Positions 19,718 through 27,321 of a DNA stretch of 64,000 nucleotides are shown piece after piece. The DNA comes from Chryseosolibacter sp044507775. Lineage in GTDB: Bacteria > Bacteroidota > Bacteroidia > Cytophagales > Cyclobacteriaceae. The notes under the pieces were generated by a model. It worked only from the letters and a program-made list of their open reading frames with translations. It made no database searches and was not told the DNA's origin. The position numbers and the translations under genes are program-made. Numbering within the stretch: the stretch's first letter is position 1; the number at the start of each line of letters is the position of its first letter. The stretch covers positions 124,001 to 188,000 of the forward strand of contig JBIQIY010000010.1 in assembly GCA_044507775.1 (NCBI GenBank), written 5' to 3'.

Positions 19718-20449
19718 ATGATTCGAATAAACGCTGTCATTCTTGCCCTGGCAAGCACTTTATTTTCAGTAACTGCAATGGCACAAACCCAGAACTTTGA
19801 GATGATTACCGGTTTTGATAACATCGAAAGAATCGTCGGTGAGTACGGTAAGGAGGTCACTAATCCAGATGAACAACTTGAATTCAATTCAGCGTTGGTT
19901 TTTCATCTGACGGAGGAATACACTTTGGTAACGACGAGCGAGGGGACGAAAGCTGTTTTATTTAAAGATCCCGAGGATTTTAGACAGGCCGTTGCGAGGC
20001 AATCGTTTCCAGATCCGGGCCGTTCCTCGGTATTTGCGGCGGATGCCGAAAAGATGTTGACACTTAACCGCGGAATCGATGATTTTCTGGAGAGACTGGC
20101 GGCATCGGGTTGTCGGGTCGACGTCGAAGCAGTCAACAACTCGTCCCTGGACGACTTGTCTTCCTGTATTAGCAAGTTCGGTCGAAATAATATTACGGAC
20201 TCCATATACATTGCGGCTGGTATTGTTTTCGGCGAGATTATCCGAAAGGAGTTAAAGGCAAAATGGGATATTACAAAAGAATTTGATCTGAATCCTTATT
20301 ATATCCCCCATCTCGTGTTGGCTTCAGGCAAACGTATTTACTTCTTTAAGCGTTTTCACGAGCATTGGCATCGCAAGGCACAGTTTAATTTTCAAAAGCT
20401 GAAGGAAGATATCCTGAAATACGAGATAAAGGGATATTTCGGGAATTGA
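19718..20449 (+). CDS. Exported protein downstream of the RHS toxin, candidate immunity protein
   Basis: 243 residues from the ATG at 19718. An ATG at 19688 would overlap the RHS gene by 16 bp, but the later start gives a standard signal peptide (IRINAVILALASTLFSVTAMAQ). No known family is recognised. Near the C-terminus, HEHWHRKAQFNF resembles HWHKWAQDELKFNRY in the RHS tail, which may be coincidence or common ancestry. Its position right behind the toxin tail is that of immunity genes in polymorphic toxin systems. An exported immunity protein would be unusual for a DNA-cutting toxin, whose target is cytoplasmic, so it may act on the toxin before it reaches the cytoplasm or do something else. 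Confidence 0.6.
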   Translation: MIRINAVILALASTLFSVTAMAQTQNFEMITGFDNIERIVGEYGKEVTNPDEQLEFNSALVFHLTEEYTLVTTSEGTKAVLFKDPEDFRQAVARQSFPDPGRSSVFAADAEKMLTLNRGIDDFLERLAASGCRVDVEAVNNSSLDDLSSCISKFGRNNITDSIYIAAGIVFGEIIRKELKAKWDITKEFDLNPYYIPHLVLASGKRIYFFKRFHEHWHRKAQFNFQKLKEDILKYEIKGYFGN

Positions 20450-20543
20450 GACCCTTGGAAGCCGGTGTCGATCTTCGTAAGCAGTTCTGCTTGCCTTTCG
20501 AATATGCCTTAGTCAGAAAGAACGACGAACCTTCTCAATACCT

Positions 20544-22058
20544 TCACTTTCCGTAGATCTCAATATCGATCTCTGGCGGAAAGTTTTCAAGCCACCAGAA
20601 ATCTTCCTTCGATGCCTCCGGAGGAAACGTTCCCAGATAATGACCTTTGTCGTGGTTGCTGTCATCTTCAAGATCTGAGTATCCCGCGCTGACGGCCGGA
20701 GAATTCTCTCTCAGCCTGAAATCACCATTGTCCGGATCGACAAAGAGCGGGTCAGCCTGAAGAGCACGCGTGCCGGTCATAGAGTAGACGCTGTCTTTGG
20801 CGAAAACACGAAGATAGATGGGATAGTCGATCGTGTTCTGATCCTGGATGAGATTGTTGCTGATAAGGATGTTCTTCTGCGCTTGCCAGTTACCGTCCAG
20901 CCGCGCTGTGTGCCCAATTTCAAATGGAGAGTTCCGCGCGAAGATGTTGTTAAAGATCCGGACGTCGTGCAAATTCGTAGAGTAGAGATAGCAGCCTCCG
21001 GAAAGCCAGTATTGAGGATCACCCGCGAAATCGCGTCCATGACCGTTGCGGTAGAATGTATTGTTGTACACTTTGATGTCTTCTCGGGGATTGTCAGCAC
21101 CCCACCGCGAGAAAAAAATTCCCGACGCGCGGTTGTTGTACACAAGGTTGTGATGTATCCGCAGGTTTTTCGTGTTGGGTCCCTCCTCGGACGAGACCGC
21201 TATTCCGGCCTCGCATCGCGTGACTACGTTGTCCCGCATCTCGATATCCTGCAGTTGACCAAACCATCCGTCGATATAAAGTCCCTGTCTCTTGAGGTCA
21301 TGAACGTAGTTGTGATGCACGATGCCGAACGAAGCGGTCTCTTTCACGTCGATGCCTTCCTTATCGCAGTTGTAGACGTGGTTCCAGGCAACTTCGAAAT
21401 GATGCGGGCCTGCCATGCTGATTGCTTCGTGCGGAGCCTCATGCCCCCTGTAGGGCGTCCAGCTCATTTTCATATCATTGGCATTGATCACTGTATTTCC
21501 CAACACGCGGATGTACTCGCATCTCTGCCATGCAGAAATTCCCGGTGAAAGGCTGTTCTCGGAAATGCAGTTAATAACATCGATGTGCTTGCTATCCTGG
21601 ATATTGATTCCCGCTCGATGCGAGTTGCGCACATGGATATTCTGAATGCGAATATATTCTGCGTTTTGTATCTGAATCAAGCCGTTGTTCTGCGGATAAT
21701 CGGTTGAATTCACTATGTTCAGTTTGATGCCTTCGAGGATCACTTTAGCGCCGCGTGCTCCGCGTACCGTGATCCACTTTTCACTGGTTCCTTTGGCGCC
21801 TATGGTGACGATATCCTCAAGTTCATACACTCCGTCCAGTAGCGTAAGAATATTTCCTGGTTCAAGTTTGTTGACCGCTTTATGTATTGAACGCAAGGGC
21901 TTTCGGCTCGTCCCCGGATTGGAGTCCTTTCCCGAGGGCGACACAAATATTTCGCGGGAGACTTGCCGCGATGATGACGTTTGTCCGAAAACCGCCCCCC
22001 ATACGAGCAGTAAGAGTATTAACTTCGTTCCCATAATCAATTTCATCTTCTTTTTCAT
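20544..22058 (-). CDS. Right-handed beta-helix protein, DUF1565 type, possibly polysaccharide-active
   Basis: 504 residues from the ATG at 22058, which opens a signal peptide (KLIMGTKLILLLLVWGAVFG). Residues about 38-80 (IFVSPSGKDSNPGTSRKPLR) are the start of the DUF1565/pectate-lyase-like fold, and the body repeats short strands ending in asparagine, e.g. IRIHHNLVYNNRASGIFFSR, as in parallel beta helices. Such secreted proteins are often polysaccharide lyases or glycan-binding enzymes; no catalytic set is certain. The C-terminus ends EDFWWLENFPPEIDIE plus IYGK. Seventy upstream in-frame codons up to 22268 have no export signal and are probably not translated. Its 3' end is duplicated at 3067-3138, on the far side of the RHS island. 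Confidence 0.78.
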   Translation of the reverse strand: MKKKMKLIMGTKLILLLLVWGAVFGQTSSSRQVSREIFVSPSGKDSNPGTSRKPLRSIHKAVNKLEPGNILTLLDGVYELEDIVTIGAKGTSEKWITVRGARGAKVILEGIKLNIVNSTDYPQNNGLIQIQNAEYIRIQNIHVRNSHRAGINIQDSKHIDVINCISENSLSPGISAWQRCEYIRVLGNTVINANDMKMSWTPYRGHEAPHEAISMAGPHHFEVAWNHVYNCDKEGIDVKETASFGIVHHNYVHDLKRQGLYIDGWFGQLQDIEMRDNVVTRCEAGIAVSSEEGPNTKNLRIHHNLVYNNRASGIFFSRWGADNPREDIKVYNNTFYRNGHGRDFAGDPQYWLSGGCYLYSTNLHDVRIFNNIFARNSPFEIGHTARLDGNWQAQKNILISNNLIQDQNTIDYPIYLRVFAKDSVYSMTGTRALQADPLFVDPDNGDFRLRENSPAVSAGYSDLEDDSNHDKGHYLGTFPPEASKEDFWWLENFPPEIDIEIYGK

Positions 22059-22299
22059 CTTATCATTTTTTACTTCGCCGAATGGAGTACGACCGCAACT
22101 TGCTCCCCAATCATACATAGAATGGAGATGAGCACTATCCTGCGCCGTCGTCGGCAACGGCACAAAATAATCCCCTGCGTTCGTTCCTGCACAAGAGTTT
22201 CTTACCAATGGCGCCGACCTCATCTCCCGGACGGCTAAGGCGTCAGATCCTGCAACGGCGGTTGGCATGGTTTTTTACAGTTGGTATCCGTTAAAGCTT
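22059..22299. other. Intergenic stretch with in-frame upstream extension
   Basis: The beta-helix frame stays open from 22058 up to an ATG at 22268, but the encoded 70 residues are polar, without a hydrophobic signal, and precede a well-formed signal peptide. I treat it as 5' leader. It also carries a short fragment, near 22297-22310, of the same CGAAGCTGAAAGCT sequence that occurs in the mosaic repeat at 25386-25399. No promoter could be placed with confidence. Confidence 0.35.
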
Positions 22300-22434
22300 T
22301 CAGCTTCGCTGTGCGTGGGTCGAACGCGTGACCATGCCGTAAGCGTAGAACAAAATTCCCAGGATCAGCCCAAGGAAAATTGCTTCTTTTGATGCTTTAT
22401 CTCGTAAGATAAGCTCACTATATTTAGTCTCCTT
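22300..22434 (-). pseudogene. ATG-less membrane-protein C-terminus remnant
   Basis: On the minus strand 44 codons read KETKYSELILRDKASKEAIF and LGLILGILFYAYGMV, and so on to a stop at 22300. One hydrophobic segment follows a charged stretch, which looks like the tail of a transporter. No usable start is present and an in-frame stop lies just upstream (22435-22437). It may be the leftover of a gene deleted beside the beta-helix gene. Identity unresolved; it could also be chance. Confidence 0.35.
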
Positions 22435-22444
22435 TTAAACAGTC

Positions 22445-24286
22445 ATGTCATCCAACGCCAGCTCGGAAAAGTCGACAAACATCTTACACAGCGTAGGGAC
22501 GTTTTTGAAAAGGGTGTTTGCGACCCGGGTGGTTATACTCGTCGCCATTGTGGCGATGATTTCGCTTTCGTTTATTTCGTTCTCCAGAATCCAACGATTA
22601 AATGAACTTTCAGAATTGGTCAATCACACTCACCTGGTGCAGTTCGAATTACAAAGGACATACTCCCGGCTGAGAGACGCCGACGGAGAACTCCACGCCT
22701 TCATACTGACGAACGACAGCAGCCATTATGATAATTTGATATTTCGGGAGTCAAGAATCAAAGAGTCTATCGCGACGTTGCGACAGCTTACAGAGGACAA
22801 TCTCCAGCAAACCAAGAGATTGAATTCGCTGGATAGTCTCATCAAGGAGCGGTACGTTCTGATGCAGAGAGGTCTCAATCAAAAGACTGGAAATTACGCG
22901 ACCTACACAGAGCATATCCTCGCAGCCAATAGCACCATCAGGGAAGCCATCAAGGAGCTTGTAAACGAGGAAAACATCCTTCTTAATGAACGGGAGGAAT
23001 CTGCAAGGCAATACAAGTCGGGCACACCTATGTTCCTGTTTGGCATCGAAGTTACCGTCATCCTGTTTCTTTTTCTTGCCTACTCACATGTGTCTGGAGA
23101 CTTGAAGCTGAAGGCCAAATTGCAAAGGAAAATAGAGCAACAGCGTGATTTCGTAAGAACGATTCTTGACAATTCCGTGGATGTAATAAGAGTCGTAGAC
23201 CGGGACTTGAACCTCCTGGCTTTCAATAAACGCGCAGCGCAATTATATCAGATAACCGATGACAGAATCGGTACGAACGCACTGGATCTATTTGCCGGGC
23301 ATGACTCCAAATCACATGGAGCGATTCAGGAGGCGATCAATGGCCGACTGGTTCATTACAGCGAACTTACTTCGCATATTCTGCCGGACAGGATCTTTGA
23401 ATGCTTCTTTATTCCCCTGCAGGAGCAGGACGTGCCGTATGCGGTGTTGATCATGGAGCATGACATAACAGAATTGACGACGGCATCGATCAATCTTGAA
23501 AAACTCAACGCCGAGTTGCAAAGAAGCAACCAGGAATTGGAACAGTTTGCTTACGTAACGAGTCACGACCTGCAGGAACCTATCCGAAAAATTATCACAT
23601 ATACTGAGCAGGCGTCAAATCCCCGTACCGACAAAATCCGGCTCGACGGATTATTAACGAAGATCGGTTCATCTGCCAAACGGATGTCAACCCTGATCAA
23701 TGACATCCTAAACTACTCGAAAGTCGCGGCCAATAGCACTTCTCACGACAACGTCAATCTGAACCTGATCCTGGAGCAAGCGAAGGAAGACCTGGAGTTG
23801 AAGATCACGGAGAAGAAGGCGAGCATTTTGAGCGCTGAACTTCCAACTGTGCTGGGATCCAAACAGCAGCTAACGCAGGTGTTTTTTAATCTGATTGGCA
23901 ATTCCATTAAATTCTGCGAACGTACTCCAAAAATTGAGATTACTTGCACGGCGATCGAAAACAGCGCCTATCAAATTGATTTCAAAGACAACGGTATCGG
24001 CTTCGAAAAGCAATATGAGGCGGATATATTCCAGGTGTTCAGAAGATTGAATAGCAAGAGCGAATACAGCGGCAGCGGTATCGGTCTTGCCCTTTGTAAA
24101 CGGATCATTGATAATCACGGGGGTTCAATTTCGGCGTCGAGCGAACCGGGAAAAGGAACGACGATTTCAATCCTGCTGCCCAGCATTGAGCATAACCTGG
24201 CATCCCTCAACGAGAGGCACCTGGTGAACCCGGCCACGAATCCATCTTACCCGTCAGAAGATCAATCGGAAGCCCGCCTCGCGTAA
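22445..24286 (+). CDS. CHASE3/PAS sensor histidine kinase
   Basis: 613 residues. Two membrane helices (about 27-46 and 195-217) bracket a periplasmic all-helical sensor that fits CHASE3 (residues about 50-190: LRDADGELHAFILTNDSSHY). A PAS domain follows (about 235-345: TILDNSVDVIRVVDRDLNLL), then HisKA with the phospho-acceptor histidine in YVTSHDLQEPIRKI (His374), and a HATPase_c domain with N box (FNLIGNSIKFC) and G boxes (DNGIGFEK, GSGIGLALCKRI). It should autophosphorylate on His374 and pass phosphate to a response regulator; the partner is not adjacent. The SHDLQEP variant is common in phytochrome-like kinases. Signal and partner are unknown. Confidence 0.93.
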   Translation: MSSNASSEKSTNILHSVGTFLKRVFATRVVILVAIVAMISLSFISFSRIQRLNELSELVNHTHLVQFELQRTYSRLRDADGELHAFILTNDSSHYDNLIFRESRIKESIATLRQLTEDNLQQTKRLNSLDSLIKERYVLMQRGLNQKTGNYATYTEHILAANSTIREAIKELVNEENILLNEREESARQYKSGTPMFLFGIEVTVILFLFLAYSHVSGDLKLKAKLQRKIEQQRDFVRTILDNSVDVIRVVDRDLNLLAFNKRAAQLYQITDDRIGTNALDLFAGHDSKSHGAIQEAINGRLVHYSELTSHILPDRIFECFFIPLQEQDVPYAVLIMEHDITELTTASINLEKLNAELQRSNQELEQFAYVTSHDLQEPIRKIITYTEQASNPRTDKIRLDGLLTKIGSSAKRMSTLINDILNYSKVAANSTSHDNVNLNLILEQAKEDLELKITEKKASILSAELPTVLGSKQQLTQVFFNLIGNSIKFCERTPKIEITCTAIENSAYQIDFKDNGIGFEKQYEADIFQVFRRLNSKSEYSGSGIGLALCKRIIDNHGGSISASSEPGKGTTISILLPSIEHNLASLNERHLVNPATNPSYPSEDQSEARLA

Positions 24287-24398
24287 TCGGTACCGGATCT
24301 TATCAAATGCCGGACTTTACCGTTTACTTGTTTCATGGACTTTCTCGCGTTATTTTGCTCTTCAGGAATGAGCTCTAAATTTACAGGGGAAGCGTAGT

Positions 24399-25166
24399 AT
24401 GGCTGCAAAGACAAAGACCAAAACTGAAGTGATGGATCTCAAGATCGACCATGAGAGTCCTATTCCCCTTCATGTTCAGGTGGAAACACTCATGCGCAGG
24501 CTGATTGCTAACCCGCAATACCAGGACGGAAAGTTGCTTCCAAAAGAAGTTGAACTGGCGAAGCGGTTGGGTATTTCGAGAAATACCATTCGCCAGGCTA
24601 CCAACAAGCTCGAACACGAAAATCTTCTCGCTCGCAAGAAAGGCGTAGGAACCCGGGCGGTCAGGAAAACCGTTAGCACGCGCCTTGATAACTGGCGCAG
24701 CTTCAGCGATGAGATGCACAGCAAAGGAGTGGAATTCATCAACCACGACATTAAGGTGTCGTGGGTAGTGCCAACGGAAGAAATAGCCAGCATGTTAGGC
24801 GTAGGCCGAAAGAAAAAAATTCTCAAGTTGGAGCGGTTGCGCGGAAAAAATAAACGCCCCTTTGTCTACTTTGTATCTTACTTTCATCCGCGCATAGGCC
24901 TCACGGGGCGCGAAGATTTCTCACGCCAGTTGTATGAGATCCTGGAACAGGACTATCACACCATTGCCAGCACATCCAAAGAAAAGATCAGGGCTATTAC
25001 CGCTACCCAGGCGATCGCGAAAAAACTCATTGTAAAGGCGGGTGATCCCATCTTATCGAGAACCCGCCTTGTCTGTGATCCTGGCGACCGTCCGATAGAA
25101 TATAATATCGGCTACTACCGCGGTGACAGCTTCACCTATGAAATTGACATCCTGAGGAAGTTGTAA
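24399..25166 (+). CDS. GntR/HutC-family regulator with UTRA domain, first of two
   Basis: 255 residues. An N-terminal winged helix (about 15-85) contains the GntR hallmark LPKEVELAKRLGISRNTIRQ. The UTRA effector domain (about 105-250) includes LKLERLRGKNKRPFVYFVSY and ends YNIGYYRGDSFTYEID. HutC/UTRA regulators repress until they bind a sugar or sugar-phosphate. It is about half identical to the regulator at 47012, and the two flank the mannose locus, which contains a repeated candidate operator. The last two codons and stop (AAG TTG TAA) belong to the repeat element beginning at 25158. Confidence 0.93.
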   Translation: MAAKTKTKTEVMDLKIDHESPIPLHVQVETLMRRLIANPQYQDGKLLPKEVELAKRLGISRNTIRQATNKLEHENLLARKKGVGTRAVRKTVSTRLDNWRSFSDEMHSKGVEFINHDIKVSWVVPTEEIASMLGVGRKKKILKLERLRGKNKRPFVYFVSYFHPRIGLTGREDFSRQLYEILEQDYHTIASTSKEKIRAITATQAIAKKLIVKAGDPILSRTRLVCDPGDRPIEYNIGYYRGDSFTYEIDILRKL

Positions 25167-25271
25167 GTTGTAAGTTATAAGTTAGGTTGGAGTAAGTGGG
25201 TTAGTGGCGGCTTTGGTTTGCCTTCGAGGCTTGAAGCTTAAAGCATAAAGCATAAAGCATAAAGCATAAAG

Positions 25272-25306
25272 CTCAGAGTCTCCAAGGCAAAGCTTGGGAC
25301 TCTGAG
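25272..25306. terminator. Hairpin, copy 1
   Basis: CTCAGAGTC pairs with GACTCTGAG, then after a bulged T, CCAAG pairs with CTTGG around a GCAAAG loop. The 35-base hairpin can form in transcripts from either side, so bidirectional termination of the GntR and isomerase genes is possible, but there is no T run. Confidence 0.5.
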
Positions 25307-25425
25307 CCTAGAAGTTGTAAGTTGTAAGTTGTAAGTTATAAGTTAGGTTGGAGTAAGTGGGTTAGTGGCGGCTTTGGTTTGCCTTCGAAGCTGAAAGCTG
25401 AAAGCATAAAGCTTAAAGCTTAAAG

Positions 25426-25460
25426 CTCAGAGTCTTCAAGGCAAAGCTTGAGACTCTGAG
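25426..25460. terminator. Hairpin, copy 2
   Basis: Same fold as the 25272 hairpin, but the inner stem is TCAAG with CTTGA. The C-G pair of copy 1 has become T-A here, a compensatory change that keeps pairing. Function could be termination or transcript-end protection; not shown. Confidence 0.5.
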
Positions 25461-25521
25461 ACTTAGAAGTTGGAAGTTACAACGTTTGGGACCACTGAAC
25501 TTACAACTTATAACTTACAAC

Positions 25522-27321
25522 TTACAACTTGTTAGCGGCCGCTACCCGATGGCCATTCTTGGTTTCGTCGGTCCGGACAAAAGCTTTCAAGGTTGCGCAT
25601 CTTTTCCCTGTGGATTCGCCGTAAGGCCGAATTGTATACGCTCCTACGGCAGCAGGGACAATGAACGTTTCCGCATAGTGTATGATGAATGGCTCGAATG
25701 AATCATCCGGGCTTTCGACAAGCACTTCTCTTCCTTCAACCAGGTTGATAACGTTTACACCGCCATGCGTATGGTGTGGTACCGTGCCTGTAAACCAATG
25801 CCGCCGGGTCTCGATGAACTGAAATTCATGAAGGCCGGTTCTCTCCTCAATCCATCCGTCGCCTTCCCCGATTTTTTCAAAGCGGTTAATCAGGTTCTTT
25901 TTGGTCCAGTCAACACGGCGATCCCAATTGATAACTTTTTCGCCATGCGCAATATTGATCGGCCTGGGTTTTCCATTGAGCCCCAAGCGGCCCCAATCCC
26001 AAAGCTTGAACGTAAAAATATAGGGCGTAGCGCTGATTTCCAGCACAACGGTGTTCTTACCAGAACAGTGTACTGTTCCGGCGGGAATCAGGATGTGATC
26101 GTGTTTGTTCACAGGCCACTTCAGGACGTGCTTTTCGGCATTGAAATGCGTGCCTTCCTCCTGCGATTCTTTTAGCTCTTCGATCATCGCGTCCGGAACG
26201 ACGTCGTCCTTTAAGCCCAGGTAGACTTCTGCGCCCTCTTTCACATCCAGGAGATAGTAGCTCTCGTCCTGTGTATATTCCATCCCGAAATTATCTTTGA
26301 TGTACTCAGCAGTGGGATGTACCTGCAGGCTCAGGTTGCCGCCGTCCATCGTATCCAGAAAATCAAACCGGATCGGGAAGTCGGCGCCGAACCTCTTATA
26401 CACATTCTCACCGAGCAATTCCACGGGCTTCTTCAACACGACATTGATCGAAGGTATTTCGAAGGTTGTTTCCCCGAATTTCAGTAACAGGCTGTTTTCT
26501 TCCGGAACGCAGACGAAACCCCAGGCATAGTTAACGGCCGAGCGATCCAGGTCCGCCACATCTTTCAACCATTGACCACCCCATGGCCCGGGATCAAAAA
26601 ACGGAACTACCTGGAATGGTTGGCGGGAAGCGATTTCCAGGCCTTCGCGCACCATAGAGCCGGCAACCATCTTCGGTTCACCCCGCTTGTTCGTATCGAT
26701 TACAAAGTCGATGTTGTCGAAAAACGACATCTTGTGTTTGTCGAGCACACGCCAGTCGACAAAGTATGCCTGTTTGTATTGGAGCGAAAATTCCGCATCT
26801 GAATTGATCATACCAAGGTTATTCACCTGGTTCTGCCGCATGCGAAGCTGGATCTCCCACCGCGCCATGTCGAGGTAAATCAAAATATCGCTTTGAGCCG
26901 CTACATGGGCCGCACCTTCCCCGTAGATAACGATTACACCGCTCGTCTTTAGCTCGATCTCTTTTCTCAGGGCGGACAACTTTGCATCGTCGAAGAATTT
27001 GTCAATGGTAAGTTTTGTCATGAAACCGAATACTTCGTCATCGGTCACATCGGGATAAACCATTGCCGCTATTGTCTCCGGCGTCTTGAAGGCTACGGTA
27101 GTATTTACAAAAAGTTCATAGCGAAGCTCCTTTCTCAGCGCTGTCTCAACTTCCTGGTGCAATACTCCGTGATAACAATCGATCACAACCACCACACGGT
27201 CCTTTTCTTTTGCCCGCGCGACGTCATTGATTTTTCTTGCTATTGCACTCCATCCGAGGACGCAGTCTTCATTATTATTGCTAACGTGAATAAAAGGGTG
27301 CTTGTCAAAATTTGGTCTCAT
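25522..27321 (-). CDS. Class I mannose-6-phosphate isomerase-like protein with large N-terminal domain
   Basis: 599 residues. The C-terminal half (about 270-590) is a cupin-type phosphomannose isomerase: metal-site motifs LSLQVHPT and DESYYLL, and ILIPAGTVHC with the conserved histidine. These enzymes interconvert mannose-6-phosphate and fructose-6-phosphate. The first 230 residues are unusual for the family (typically 300-400 residues in total); they look like a nucleotide-kinase-like alpha/beta domain (VVVVIDCYHGV) without a clear P-loop, so a lost or regulatory kinase domain is possible. ATG overlaps the ROK stop by 4 bp, so it is translationally coupled. Final codons and stop come from the repeat element. 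Confidence 0.85.
   Translation of the reverse strand: MRPNFDKHPFIHVSNNNEDCVLGWSAIARKINDVARAKEKDRVVVVIDCYHGVLHQEVETALRKELRYELFVNTTVAFKTPETIAAMVYPDVTDDEVFGFMTKLTIDKFFDDAKLSALRKEIELKTSGVIVIYGEGAAHVAAQSDILIYLDMARWEIQLRMRQNQVNNLGMINSDAEFSLQYKQAYFVDWRVLDKHKMSFFDNIDFVIDTNKRGEPKMVAGSMVREGLEIASRQPFQVVPFFDPGPWGGQWLKDVADLDRSAVNYAWGFVCVPEENSLLLKFGETTFEIPSINVVLKKPVELLGENVYKRFGADFPIRFDFLDTMDGGNLSLQVHPTAEYIKDNFGMEYTQDESYYLLDVKEGAEVYLGLKDDVVPDAMIEELKESQEEGTHFNAEKHVLKWPVNKHDHILIPAGTVHCSGKNTVVLEISATPYIFTFKLWDWGRLGLNGKPRPINIAHGEKVINWDRRVDWTKKNLINRFEKIGEGDGWIEERTGLHEFQFIETRRHWFTGTVPHHTHGGVNVINLVEGREVLVESPDDSFEPFIIHYAETFIVPAAVGAYTIRPYGESTGKRCATLKAFVRTDETKNGHRVAAANKL

Larger units (their letters stand above)
25158..25530. 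repeat. Mosaic hairpin-rich repeat element between convergent genes
   Basis: Ends are inverted: AAGTTGTAAGTTGTAAG at the left and CTTACAACTTACAACTT at the right. Inside, two direct copies (offset 154 bp; 25158-25311 and 25312-25466) share the sequence around GTTAGGTTGG, the stretch GGCGGCTTTGGTTTGCC, AAAGCATAAAGC microrepeats and a closing hairpin at 25272-25306 and 25426-25460. It fills the whole gap between two convergent genes and overlaps the last codons of both. A relative lies at 46768-46948. No gene is present. Confidence 0.85.

Noticed and set aside
20479..20492. AAGCAG/CTGCTT stem between convergent genes as a terminator
   Set aside because: Stem is only 6 bp with no T run; too weak to claim.
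20883..21548. Open frame antisense to the beta-helix gene
   Set aside because: Composition mirrors the real gene; no start context or homologue features.
25226..25272. CRISPR-like tandem of AAAGCAT units
   Set aside because: Repeats are only 7 bp with no spacers and no cas genes nearby; it is a microrepeat within the mosaic element.
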